The notes below the pieces were generated by a model. The model ran no database searches. It saw only the letters and a program-made list of their open reading frames with translations, and had not been told where the DNA came from. This document shows positions 44,406-53,366 of a stretch of 64,000 bases of DNA, in pieces. Every line of letters starts with the position of its first letter. Within the stretch, counting starts at the first letter, position 1. This DNA is from an uncultured Collinsella sp. GTDB taxonomy: Bacteria > Actinomycetota > Coriobacteriia > Coriobacteriales > Coriobacteriaceae. The stretch lies in the NCBI GenBank assembly GCA_958450865.1, contig CAUDNY010000001.1, positions 124,001 to 188,000 on the forward strand. Direction: 5' to 3'. Position numbers and translations under genes: made by a program.

Positions 44406-45824
44406 ATGGCCTACGACGCCAAGAAAATCTATTACCGCTTCGATGACCACTTGAGCCGACTGGTTCTGGATTACGAAGCAAGTCGCCAGATTTCGTCTGA
44501 GAGCGAAAGCCTCTACCACGGCCTTCCGACCGACCCTTATGAAGAGGGCCTGTTTGTCGAGCACAATGTCAAGCGCGGCCTGCGCAATGCTGACGGCTCG
44601 GGCGTGGTCGCGGGTCTCACTCGTATCTCGGATGTGCACGGCTACAACAAGGTCAACGGAAAGGTCGTGCCCGATCAGGGCAAGCTCACGCTTCGCGGCT
44701 ACAGCATCGAGGATCTGGTCAACAATGCCCAGGCCGAGAATCGCTACGGCTACGAAGAAGTCGCCTATCTGCTTATCACGGGTTCGCTGCCCAACAAGGA
44801 AGAGCTCGACGGCTTTTGTGAGCGCCTGGGCGCCTTTAGACATCTGAGCGACGAGTACGTTAAAGAGTTCCCTATGACCACGGTGTCGTCGAGCATCATG
44901 AACGTGCTCCAGCGCGCCGTACTGCTGCTCTACGCCTTCGATGCCGAGCCGGACGTGATCACGCCCGAGCACGAAATCGACGTCGCCATTTCCATGCTCG
45001 CACGTCTCCCGCGCATCGCCGCCTTCGCACACATGGCCTCGGTCGCCAAGCTTCGCGGCTCCGAGGTTCACGTGCCGCACCCTACGCCCGGTCTCTCCAC
45101 CGCCGAGACCATCCTACAGGTCCTGCGCGGCGGCATGGCGTTCACCCGCGATGAGGCGATGCTGCTCGACGTTATGCTCATGCTGCATGCCGAGCACGGC
45201 GGCGGCAACAACTCCACCTTCGCCTGCCGCGTGCTGTCCTCTTCGGCAACCGACCCGTATTCCGCTTACGCCGCGGCTATCGGCTCGCTCAAGGGCCCGC
45301 GCCACGGCGGTGCCAATGCCAAGGTCGTGTCTATGCACGAGGACATCCGCGCGCATGTCTCCAACTGGGAGGACGAGGACGAGGTTGCAGCCTACCTGGG
45401 CAAGATTCTCGACAAGCAGGCCTTCGACGGCACGGGTCTCATCTACGGTATGGGCCACGCCGTCTACACGCTGAGCGACCCGCGTGCCGAGGTGTGCCGC
45501 CGTTACGCGCGCTCACTGGCAGCCAAGAAGGACTTGGGCGAAGAGTTCGCACTCATCGAGCGCATCGAGCGCCTGGCACCGCAGGTGATGCGCGACCACG
45601 GCATGACCAAGCCCATCTGCGCCAACATCGACCTGTACACAGGCTTTATCTACAAGATGCTCGGCGTGCCCGAAACGCTCTTTACGCCGCTATTCGCCGT
45701 CGCCCGCATGGCCGGCTGGTCGGCACACCGCATGGAAGAGCTCTTCTGCGCGCACCGTATCATCCGCCCCGCCTATCGTCCGGTGATCGAGCCGCTGGAG
45801 TACAAGCCGCTCGCCGACCGCTAG
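44406..45824 (+). CDS. gltA: Citrate synthase
   Basis: 472 residues. Active-site regions are clear: LHAEHGGGNNSTFACRVLSS (first His), SLKGPRHGGANAKV (GPLHGGAN-type), GMGHAVYTLSDPRAEV (second His) and the Asp/Arg region NIDLYTGFIYKMLGVP. It condenses acetyl-CoA and oxaloacetate; 2-methylcitrate synthase is the alternative. The ~90-residue N-terminal part is longer than in the short bacterial enzymes. GGAGAGGAGCGCGC precedes the ATG. Its product leads to 2-oxoglutarate, the substrate of GltBD. Followed by a strong terminator. Confidence 0.93.
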   Translation: MAYDAKKIYYRFDDHLSRLVLDYEASRQISSESESLYHGLPTDPYEEGLFVEHNVKRGLRNADGSGVVAGLTRISDVHGYNKVNGKVVPDQGKLTLRGYSIEDLVNNAQAENRYGYEEVAYLLITGSLPNKEELDGFCERLGAFRHLSDEYVKEFPMTTVSSSIMNVLQRAVLLLYAFDAEPDVITPEHEIDVAISMLARLPRIAAFAHMASVAKLRGSEVHVPHPTPGLSTAETILQVLRGGMAFTRDEAMLLDVMLMLHAEHGGGNNSTFACRVLSSSATDPYSAYAAAIGSLKGPRHGGANAKVVSMHEDIRAHVSNWEDEDEVAAYLGKILDKQAFDGTGLIYGMGHAVYTLSDPRAEVCRRYARSLAAKKDLGEEFALIERIERLAPQVMRDHGMTKPICANIDLYTGFIYKMLGVPETLFTPLFAVARMAGWSAHRMEELFCAHRIIRPAYRPVIEPLEYKPLADR

Positions 45825-45848
45825 GACGCGGACCGTTATAGAACTCGA

Positions 45849-45885
45849 GCGTGGCCAGGGACCCAAGCCCTCGGCCACGCTTTTT
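45849..45885 (+). terminator. Terminator of the citrate synthase gene
   Basis: GCGTGGCC(AGGG)...(CCCT)CGGCCACGC followed by TTTTT. Confidence 0.9.
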
Positions 45886-45910
45886 ATGCCAGTAGAAAGG
45901 GCCGCATCAA

Positions 45911-46753
45911 ATGATTGTGTTTTCCGATATGGATGGGACGCTGCTGACGAGCGATAAGCAAATGAGCGATGCCACCTGGGCGATGCTCGACGAGCTCGCA
46001 CATCGTGGCATCGAGTTTGTTCCCTGCACGGGACGTCCGCTGTCGGGCATCTTTGAGCCCATTCTCGCCCATCCCGCCGTGCACTACGCGGTCTGTGCCA
46101 ACGGCGCCAGCGTCTGGCAGCTCGACGAGGATACGCCCACCGACGCCTCGCGCGCCACGTGCATCTTGAGCCGTCCGCTCGACCGTGGCATTGCCCACCG
46201 CATCCATCGCATTGCCGCCGGCCACGATGTGACCTTCGATATCTTCGCGGACGGGCAGTGCTTCCTCCCCCGCTCGCTCTACACGCGCCTGGACGAATTC
46301 TGCGGCGGCGACCCCCACATCGCGGCTTCGCTCAAGCGCACACGAACACCGATCGACATGAATATCGACAGCAAGATCGACGAGGTCGAGACGCTCGAAC
46401 GCATCGCCATGTACTGGCACGACCCGGCCGATCGCGACGCCATCGCGGCGGAGCTCGACACGCTCGGAGGCATTGAGGTCACACGTTCGTACGCCATGAA
46501 TATCGAGGTCATGGGCGAGGGCGCCACCAAGGGAACGGCCCTCACGTGGCTATGCGAGCACTTGGGCGAGCGTCTCGCCGACGCCTGGGGCTTCGGCGAC
46601 AACATCAACGACATCCCCATGCTGCAGGCAGCGGGCCATGGCATGGCCATGATCAACGGCGAGCCCGAAGACCGCGACGCCGCCGACGCCATCACCGAAT
46701 ACGACAATGACCACGACGGCGTCGCCCGCACCATCATGGCCGCCCTCGCCTAG
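45911..46753 (+). CDS. HAD-superfamily (Cof-type) phosphatase
   Basis: 280 residues. HAD motif I FSDMDGTLLTSD (Asp nucleophile), motif II FVPCTGRPLSG, motif III Lys in GEGATKGTALTWL, motif IV GFGDNINDIPML. The C2-type cap lies in the middle. Family members dephosphorylate sugar phosphates, pyridoxal phosphate or flavin nucleotides; substrate unknown. A second Cof-type gene lies convergent at 46872, so the two may be old paralogues. Confidence 0.9.
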   Translation: MIVFSDMDGTLLTSDKQMSDATWAMLDELAHRGIEFVPCTGRPLSGIFEPILAHPAVHYAVCANGASVWQLDEDTPTDASRATCILSRPLDRGIAHRIHRIAAGHDVTFDIFADGQCFLPRSLYTRLDEFCGGDPHIAASLKRTRTPIDMNIDSKIDEVETLERIAMYWHDPADRDAIAAELDTLGGIEVTRSYAMNIEVMGEGATKGTALTWLCEHLGERLADAWGFGDNINDIPMLQAAGHGMAMINGEPEDRDAADAITEYDNDHDGVARTIMAALA

Positions 46754-46769
46754 CCATCGGCTAGTCATT

Positions 46770-46794
46770 GGGGACGTTCTTGAATGACTAGTCG
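46770..46794 (+). repeat. 25-bp GGGGACGTTCTT/GACTAGTCG repeat, left copy
   Basis: Inverted relative to 47843-47867, matching at 23 of 25 positions; the two flank the minus-strand HAD gene. Further GGGAC words and a CTGCCGGCAG hairpin core continue to about 46866. Confidence 0.75.
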
Positions 46795-46871
46795 TTAGGG
46801 ACACTCTTCGCGAAAAGCTGCAAGGACTGTCCCCCACTGCCGGCAGAACGGGAACGTCCCCATCTGTCGGA

Positions 46872-47666
46872 TTAAGCGAGGCTCTCCAGCACACGGCGGA
46901 GTTCTTGCTGGACAGCGTGGTCGCGGTTGCGCCCCACCACGCGATCGGCCACCGCTTTGAGCGCCGGACGCGCGTTTTCCATCGCACAGCCCGTGCCGAC
47001 AAAGCGGATGATCTCGTAGTCGTTCATCGAGTCGCCAAACGCCATGATCTCGTCGCGTCCAATGCCGTAATGCTCCGCAAGCTGTGCGATGCCCGAGGCC
47101 TTCGACACACCGGGCTGCATGGCATCGATCCACGCGTTGCCCGAAGGCGCAAAGGTAAAGAGCTGACCGAGTTCTCGCTGTAGCACGTACGCACTGTCCA
47201 TAACGGCACAGTCATCGCAAAAGATACTCGCCTTGATGATATTTACGCTGGGATCGGGCAGTTCCCAAATGCGCTCGGCATTGGGAAGGTCCTTATCGAC
47301 CTCGCGTACGAACTTGCACTCGTCATCGAGCAAGAAGGATTTGGTTCGGTCAAAGAGCGCAAGATGCAAATTGGGAAACGTCCCGACGGCCTGGGCGAGC
47401 TTTCGAATCGCCAGGTGCGAATACACCTCACGGTCCACCATCTTTCCGTCGGCGTAGACCTGGGCACCGTTAGCTGCGACAAAGTCCATCTTGTCGCGAA
47501 CGGGCGCAAAGAACTCGCACAGGCGATCGTAGCGGCGGCCTGACGATGCGGCAAAATGCACGCCATGCTCGCGTAGCGCCAGGATCAGTTCATAGGTTTC
47601 GGGAGGCACCTGGCCGTTTTCGTCAAGCAACGTGCCGTCCATATCGGATGCAATCAGTTTAAACAT
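46872..47666 (-). CDS. HAD-superfamily (Cof-type) phosphatase
   Basis: 264 residues. Motif I IASDMDGTLLDENG, motif II FAASSGRRYDRL, motif III Lys in GVSKASGIAQLAEHY, motif IV AFGDSMNDYEIIRFVG. Substrate unknown. The ribosome site GAAGGGAGC lies inside the 3' arm of a 26-bp hairpin (47672-47733), so translation may be controlled by that structure. The gene is framed by inverted copies of a 25-bp repeat. Confidence 0.92.
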   Translation of the reverse strand: MFKLIASDMDGTLLDENGQVPPETYELILALREHGVHFAASSGRRYDRLCEFFAPVRDKMDFVAANGAQVYADGKMVDREVYSHLAIRKLAQAVGTFPNLHLALFDRTKSFLLDDECKFVREVDKDLPNAERIWELPDPSVNIIKASIFCDDCAVMDSAYVLQRELGQLFTFAPSGNAWIDAMQPGVSKASGIAQLAEHYGIGRDEIMAFGDSMNDYEIIRFVGTGCAMENARPALKAVADRVVGRNRDHAVQQELRRVLESLA

Positions 47667-47671
47667 AGAAA

Positions 47672-47733
47672 AGCTCCCTTCGGGCTTGTTGGAATCGAAC
47701 GTGTATCCGATTCCAACGTACCCAAAGGGAGCT
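47672..47733 (-). promoter_or_regulatory. Leader hairpin hiding the HAD gene ribosome site
   Basis: Arms 47708-47733 and 47672-47697 pair at 22 of 26 positions with a 10-nt loop. In the mRNA the 3' arm ends GAAGGGAGCUUUUCU directly before AUG, so the Shine-Dalgarno sequence is base-paired. May also serve as a weak terminator for adeC. Confidence 0.65.
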
Positions 47734-47842
47734 CAAATAAGACCCCGCAGTCATAAACGTTACATGGACCTAGCAAATAGCTCACGCGTGCCAGAGGTCT
47801 CACGGTCGCGGCGTCAGGCGACACGCCAAAGAGTGTCACCGA

Positions 47843-47867
47843 CGACTAGTCGTTTAAGAACGTCCCC
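47843..47867 (-). repeat. 25-bp GGGGACGTTCTT/GACTAGTCG repeat, right copy
   Basis: Reverse complement of 46770-46794 with two differences. A second GAACGTCCCCGATGACTAG follows at 47878-47897 and its CTAG supplies the adeC stop codon. Confidence 0.75.
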
Positions 47868-47893
47868 GATGACTATAAGAACGTCCCCGATGA

Positions 47894-49714
47894 CTAGTCG
47901 GCGTAGGTGAAGGTGGTGACGTCGAACATGCCCTCGGGGCGGATGCGGAGCGTCGGAATCACCGGCAGGGGCAGAAAGATGATGCCCATGATGGGGTCGA
48001 GCGGCGGCTCGATGCCCATGGCACGCGCCTTGACCATAAAATCGTCGTGCTGCGCGGCGACATCCTCGGCCGTGCCCTCACTCATCAGACCACCAAGCGC
48101 CAGCGGGATACGCGCCACGACCTCGCCGTTGCGCACCAGCACGTGGCCACCCTGGCCAACAGCCTCGACGGCAGCCATCATATCGGCAGCGTTATCGCCC
48201 ACGACGCACACGTTGTGCGAATCGTGGCCGATCGTCGAGGCGATGGCACCGCCCGTGATGGTAAAGCCGCGCACCCAGCCGCGACCGATATGCTTGCCGA
48301 CCAGGCCCAGGCCAGCGGGACCATCGCCATCGGCGCCCTCGGCCTGCAGCGACACGCCGCGGCCATGGCGCTCGATAAGCATAATGCGGCGCAGGCCCTC
48401 GGCGCTTTCGGGGCGAGCCATACCCGTGATGGCCTTGCCCGGCACCACGTCGATCACGGCCTCACCCGGCTTAAAGGCATAGTCGAACACGTCGAGCGAT
48501 AGCTTCGGCAGCTTAACGGAAGCGCGCAGCTCGTCGGCAAGGGCCGCAACCTCGGCCATCTCGGGTGCAATCTCGCCCACAAAGGTGCCGTCCTGCGCCA
48601 CCAGAGCACCGGCGGCATATACGCGATGCGGAGCCGTGGCAAACGTCAAGTCATTGAGCACCAGCAGATCAGCACGCTTGCCCGGGGCAATCGCACCGCG
48701 GAGCTCGTGCGGGTCGCGACAGCCGTGGTCCAGGCCAAACGCCTCGGCTGTGGACAGGGACGCCATAGAGATGGCAACCACGGGGTCAATACCGGCCTCA
48801 ATCGCTACGCGGCAGGCATTGTCGATCATACCGGTCGAAAGCGCGTCGGAGGGAGCACGGTCGTCGGTCGCAAAGCAGCAGCGGCGGGCACGGGCGGGGT
48901 TCTCCAGCAGCATCGGAGACAGGTTGGCCAGGTCATGGCTGCACGTACCCTCGCGCAGCATCACGTACATGCCGCGGGACAGCTTGTCGAGTGCCTCCTC
49001 GGGAATCGTCGACTCGTGGTCGGCGATAATGCCCGCTGCGGCATAGGCATTGAGGTCCTTACCGGCAACGAGCGGCGCATGGCCGTCGACCTGCTTGGAC
49101 GGCGTCTGGTTGGCAGCATCGATGCGAGCACAGGTCTCGGGGTCGGCCATAAAGACGCCCGGCAAGTTCATCATTTCGCCCAGACCAAAAACATCGCCCG
49201 GATGCTCGGCAAAAAACGCCTGCATATCGGCAGCCGAAATAACGGCACCGGCCTGCTCGTCGGGCAGCGCGGGCACGCACGAAGGCATCATGTACTTGAT
49301 GGAAATGGGCGCGCGACGGCCGTCATCAATCATAAAGCGCAAGCCGTCGAGACCGGCAACATTGGCAATCTCGTGGCTGTCGGCAATGGCGGTGGTAGTA
49401 CCGCGCGTCGCGGCCATGCGAGCATACTCGGCGGGACGGATGTTCGAAGACTCGATATGCAGATGCCCATCAATAAAACCGGGAGCGAGATAGCGACCCT
49501 GGCAGTCGACGACCTCAGTTGCCTCGTAGGTGTCAGCAGCATCGTCGCGACCATCGTAGAGCACGCCGACGATCACACCGTCCTTGACGGCAACGCTACC
49601 GGGCGCCACACGCTGGCCATACACGTCGACGATCTGCGCATTGGTAAACAGCGTGTCGACGGGCACGCGGCCCTCGGCAGCGTCGATCACAGACCTCATG
49701 ACCTCAACGGACAT
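47894..49714 (-). CDS. adeC: Adenine deaminase
   Basis: 606 residues. Amidohydrolase N-terminal part with metal ligands in APGFIDGHLHIESSNI, VDGHAPLV and IIADHEST, and the long C-terminal adenine-deaminase domain (about 425-600; GITGMARPESAEGLRRIMLIERHGRG, ITGGAIASTIGHDSHNVCVVG). Converts adenine to hypoxanthine in purine salvage. ATG at 49714 with AAAGGAGTATGT; longer reading lacks a ribosome site. Stop codon lies within the GACTAGTCG repeat. Confidence 0.95.
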   Translation of the reverse strand: MSVEVMRSVIDAAEGRVPVDTLFTNAQIVDVYGQRVAPGSVAVKDGVIVGVLYDGRDDAADTYEATEVVDCQGRYLAPGFIDGHLHIESSNIRPAEYARMAATRGTTTAIADSHEIANVAGLDGLRFMIDDGRRAPISIKYMMPSCVPALPDEQAGAVISAADMQAFFAEHPGDVFGLGEMMNLPGVFMADPETCARIDAANQTPSKQVDGHAPLVAGKDLNAYAAAGIIADHESTIPEEALDKLSRGMYVMLREGTCSHDLANLSPMLLENPARARRCCFATDDRAPSDALSTGMIDNACRVAIEAGIDPVVAISMASLSTAEAFGLDHGCRDPHELRGAIAPGKRADLLVLNDLTFATAPHRVYAAGALVAQDGTFVGEIAPEMAEVAALADELRASVKLPKLSLDVFDYAFKPGEAVIDVVPGKAITGMARPESAEGLRRIMLIERHGRGVSLQAEGADGDGPAGLGLVGKHIGRGWVRGFTITGGAIASTIGHDSHNVCVVGDNAADMMAAVEAVGQGGHVLVRNGEVVARIPLALGGLMSEGTAEDVAAQHDDFMVKARAMGIEPPLDPIMGIIFLPLPVIPTLRIRPEGMFDVTTFTYAD

Positions 49715-49873
49715 ACATACTCCTTTAACCGTAGAAAACAGCTGCGGAGCGGACAGACCTTCACCGCAGCAAGCCAATAGCCATTGTATGCCCAAAAGAA
49801 AGTCCCGCTAACACCCCTTCCGCTTAACGGCACCGCCAAATGATCCCTCCGTCCCCAAGGGATCGTCGTAACC

Positions 49874-49909
49874 AAAAAGGCCGCAGTCGGGATTCCCGGC
49901 TGCGGCCTT
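49874..49909 (-). terminator. Terminator of tyrS
   Basis: Minus-strand stem AAGGCCGCAGCCGGG...CCCGACTGCGGCC followed by TTTTT. Confidence 0.9.
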
Positions 49910-49936
49910 ATTGCACTTGTGAGGTCAACTCGCTCG

Positions 49937-51148
49937 TTAGACCAACTTAAAGCCCTTGCGCTTGCCCACGGAGAGGGTGTCGCCCAGCTTGAGGGCGCTC
50001 GGGTCGATGTTGTAGCTCTTGGGAGCCACAGCCTTGCCGTTGATCTTGACGCCGCCGCCGTCGATGTCGCGGCGGGCCTGACCGGCGCTGGCCGAAAGGC
50101 CCAGGTCCTTGAGCAGGCCGGCGAGGTAAATCTGGCCCTCGTCGTTGACGGTCAGCTCAACGTGCTTCTCGGGGAAGTCGGCAAGCTGGCCCTCCTTGAA
50201 CACACGGTCGAACTCGGCCTGGGCCTCGTCGCCGGCGCCGGCGCCGTGGTAGGTATCGCACAGGTCGCGGCCCAGAGCGCGCTTGAGCTCGTAGGGGTCG
50301 GCAGAACCGTCGGCCAGGGCGGCGTCGATCTTGTCGACCTCGGCCGGGGCGAGCGAGCTGGCCAGACGATAGTACTTGCCGATCATCTCGTCGGGGATGG
50401 ACATGGTCTTGCCGAACATATCCTTGGGAGCGTCGGTCAGGCCGATGTAGTTGCCATAGGACTTGGACATCTTGCGCACGCCGTCGGTGCCCTCGAGCAG
50501 CGGCATGGTGAGCGCAATCTGCGGCTCCATGCCCATCTTCTCCATGAGCTCGCGGCCGGCGAGCAGGTTGAAGAGCTGGTCGGTGCCGCCCATCTCGACG
50601 TCGGCCTTGATCTGAACGGAGTCGAAGGCCTGCATCACGGGGTACAGAAACTCGTGCAGGGCAATCGGCGTCTGGGACTGGTAGCGCTTGGTAAAGTCGT
50701 CGCGCTCAAGGATGCGAGCGACGGTGAACTTGGAGCACACCTGCAGCAGGCCGGCCAGGTCCATCGAAAGGATCCAGTCGCCGTTGTGCACGATGGTGGT
50801 CTTCTCGGGGTCCAGAATCTTCATGGCCTGGCTCACGTAGGTCTCGGCGTTGGCCTCGATCTGCTCCTGCGAAAGCTGCGGACGCGTGGAGTTCTTGCCC
50901 GAGGGATCGCCGATCAGCGCGGTGCCGTTGCCGATGATGAGGGTGACGTTGTGGCCCAGGTCCTGGAACTGACGCATCTTGCGCAGGGGCACGGCATGAC
51001 CCAGGTGCAGGTCGGGGCTGGTGGGATCGACGCCGAGCTTGATGTTGAGGGGCTCGCCCTTCTCAAGCTTCTTGCGAAGGTCGGCCTCGGGGACGATCTG
51101 CGCTGCACCCGAGGTGATGATACGCATTTGCTCGTCAACAGACAGCAT
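49937..51148 (-). CDS. tyrS: Tyrosyl-tRNA synthetase
   Basis: 403 residues. Class I signature HLGH at 48-51 (DPTSPDLHLGHAVPLRK), VEMGGTDQLFNLLAGRELM, KMSKSYGNYIGL, and a C-terminal S4-like RNA-binding domain (about 335-403; GLSASAGQARRDIDGGGVKING). This is the TyrRS type 2 (TyrZ-like) form. GGAGGATACCCA precedes the ATG. No T-box leader was seen in the 100 bp upstream. Confidence 0.96.
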   Translation of the reverse strand: MLSVDEQMRIITSGAAQIVPEADLRKKLEKGEPLNIKLGVDPTSPDLHLGHAVPLRKMRQFQDLGHNVTLIIGNGTALIGDPSGKNSTRPQLSQEQIEANAETYVSQAMKILDPEKTTIVHNGDWILSMDLAGLLQVCSKFTVARILERDDFTKRYQSQTPIALHEFLYPVMQAFDSVQIKADVEMGGTDQLFNLLAGRELMEKMGMEPQIALTMPLLEGTDGVRKMSKSYGNYIGLTDAPKDMFGKTMSIPDEMIGKYYRLASSLAPAEVDKIDAALADGSADPYELKRALGRDLCDTYHGAGAGDEAQAEFDRVFKEGQLADFPEKHVELTVNDEGQIYLAGLLKDLGLSASAGQARRDIDGGGVKINGKAVAPKSYNIDPSALKLGDTLSVGKRKGFKLV

Positions 51149-51245
51149 TGGGTATCCTCCTTTTGCTATAGCACCCTCACCGGATACGGCGGTGCTGGAA
51201 GTTCATAAACCCACTAATAATAACCAAAACAGCGCGACGCGGCAC

Positions 51246-53204
51246 CTACGACAGGAAAATCCTCGTCCTGCCGCACGCGTCGATAACGACCGGCAAACGC
51301 GTGCCGTCACGTTCGACCAAAAAGCGCGCCTGCTGACGGCGCGAGCAGTCACGGCAACGGACCTGTCCCGTCGCATCGGTGGCGCAGACGCCCTCGGCGG
51401 TCAGCAGGCAGTGCTCGCACACCATAAGCTCGGGACGGTCGGCGTCGACCGGACCCAAGACGCCGGGCTCAGCAGCCAGTTCGGCAATACGCTCCGCATC
51501 ATTGCCGAGCAACTCGGCCGGCAAGTACACCCGCCCCGCACCGAGTCCGCGCAGCCAGGTAAGCGTGACCCGATTCGCGCAGAACACCGGCGCCGCCACG
51601 TCAAACGTCATGCCCAGCTCGCGAGCGATCACCACCTGTCCCAGGTTGCGGCAGACGACGCGCCCGGCACGCTGCATAAGTGAGCGGGTCCGATCAACGT
51701 CACCCGTGCGGCACACCTCGTCCAGCACCACAACGGCGTCGGATAAATCGCGTTCTCCGCGCGGATCGGCATCCATCAGCTGCCAAGCAAAAACCATGTG
51801 AGCGGGAACCGCGCGCTCCGCCAACTCCGTCGACGCACCGCCATCCACCGCAACGTCCTCAAAGGGCAGCACCTCAACGGCGCGCGCAACGGGTGCAATC
51901 GCATCCGCCTCGGCCCGCATGCGCTCCAACACCGCCGCTGTCTGATCCAACACGCCGGCGCTGCGAATCAGGTATACCTCGCAGCCCGCGTCCACCTTAC
52001 GCTTGCAATGCACGACGACGCGCTTCCCCGCTGCGGCATCCACCGGGCAGGGCACCTGCGGCCAGCGCTTGGGCACATCGGGGCGCGCGTCGACGCCCGG
52101 ATAGAACCGAATCTCGAGCGTGTCACCCGCCGCCACGGCGGCATCGAGCTCAACGGTCACCTCTTCGTGGCCCACAGCGACCAAGCGCCCCACGCGCACG
52201 CCCTGGTTAATTGCACGCTCAAAGCTCATCAGCTCGGCACCCGAACGCCCTCGCAGGTACGCATCGGTAAACCCACGGTTAAACGACCTTCCCAGCTCGC
52301 GCTCAAGCTCTTCCACGGCACCGGGGTCCCACGCGCCGTCGCGCAGCATATCGAGCGCCCGGCGCCAAACCCGCACCACGTTGAATACGTAATCGGGGTT
52401 CTTCATGCGCCCCTCGATCTTGAGCGACGCCACGCCGGCATCTACAAGCTCGGGCAGATGCGCAATACCCAGATAGTCATGCGGACACAGCAGACGATCC
52501 CCCTCAACGGCGACAACGCTCTGTCCCGCCTCGTCCACTAGGTCGTACGCCAGACGGCACGGCTGTGTGCAGTCGCCGCGCATCGCCGATCGTCCACGCC
52601 GCAGGGCCGAGAACTCGCACGCCCCCGAATAGCCGATGCAAATCGCACCGTGGCAGAATACCTCGATGGGCACGCCCGTGGCACAGAGCGCCGCAATCTC
52701 GTCGACCGTCAGCTCGCGCGCCGTCGTCACGCGCTCGACCCCCAACTCATCGGCGGCAAGCCGCACGGCGCCTTCGCTATGAACGCCCGCCTGCGTAGAC
52801 AGGTGAATCTCGACCCCGGGAATCGCCGCGCTCAGCGCGCAGGCCAACCCGGCATCGGCCACAATCAGAGCATCGGCGCCCAGCTCCAGTGCATGAGCTC
52901 CCAACGCCACCGCGTCGGACAACTCATCGTCAAACACGAACACGTTGAGCGTCACGTACACACGCACGCCATGGGCATGCGCCACGGCGCAGCCGCGCGC
53001 AAACTCGTCATCCGTAAAGCCGTGGGCGCTCACACGGGCGTTAAAGCCGCCCAACCCCGCATAGATGGCATCGGCGCCCGCGGCGATAGCCGCAAGCATC
53101 TGGTCGAGTCCGCCCGCCGGCGCCAGCAGCTCGGGCAGCGCCGCACTGACGACATCCAATCCAGTCTCGCATTGTCCGCTCGGCCCCATCGCCCGAATCG
53201 CCAT
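51246..53204 (-). CDS. Peptidase U32 family protein
   Basis: 652 residues. N-terminal TIM-barrel part (LPELLAPAGGLDQMLAAIAAGADAIYAGL) and the U32 signature IEVFCHGAICIGYSGACEFSALRRGRSAMRGDCTQPCRLAYDL with clustered cysteines; further Cys-rich motif near the C-terminus (CEHCLLTAEGVCATD, CRDCSRRQ). Relatives include collagenase-like proteins and RlhA/TrhP tRNA/rRNA hydroxylation factors; the latter type is plausible. ATG at 53204 follows AAGGAGTTTGTCG. Divergent from the PBP gene. Confidence 0.9.
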   Translation of the reverse strand: MAIRAMGPSGQCETGLDVVSAALPELLAPAGGLDQMLAAIAAGADAIYAGLGGFNARVSAHGFTDDEFARGCAVAHAHGVRVYVTLNVFVFDDELSDAVALGAHALELGADALIVADAGLACALSAAIPGVEIHLSTQAGVHSEGAVRLAADELGVERVTTARELTVDEIAALCATGVPIEVFCHGAICIGYSGACEFSALRRGRSAMRGDCTQPCRLAYDLVDEAGQSVVAVEGDRLLCPHDYLGIAHLPELVDAGVASLKIEGRMKNPDYVFNVVRVWRRALDMLRDGAWDPGAVEELERELGRSFNRGFTDAYLRGRSGAELMSFERAINQGVRVGRLVAVGHEEVTVELDAAVAAGDTLEIRFYPGVDARPDVPKRWPQVPCPVDAAAGKRVVVHCKRKVDAGCEVYLIRSAGVLDQTAAVLERMRAEADAIAPVARAVEVLPFEDVAVDGGASTELAERAVPAHMVFAWQLMDADPRGERDLSDAVVVLDEVCRTGDVDRTRSLMQRAGRVVCRNLGQVVIARELGMTFDVAAPVFCANRVTLTWLRGLGAGRVYLPAELLGNDAERIAELAAEPGVLGPVDADRPELMVCEHCLLTAEGVCATDATGQVRCRDCSRRQQARFLVERDGTRLPVVIDACGRTRIFLS

Positions 53205-53366
53205 CGACAAACTCCTTACCAAGGTATGCATTCACTCTGAAAAATGCCGTCTTCCAGCATACACGAGGCCTCGCGCGCCCCGTTTGGTTTATCGTGTAAT
53301 AACTTATGTCCATCCTGCCCCGACGGCACATCCACCGTCCGGCACGACATACCTGGAGGTCAATAT

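Noticed and set aside
51149..51245. T-box leader for tyrS
   Set aside because: The 97-bp gap is too short and lacks the conserved T-box sequence and specifier stem.
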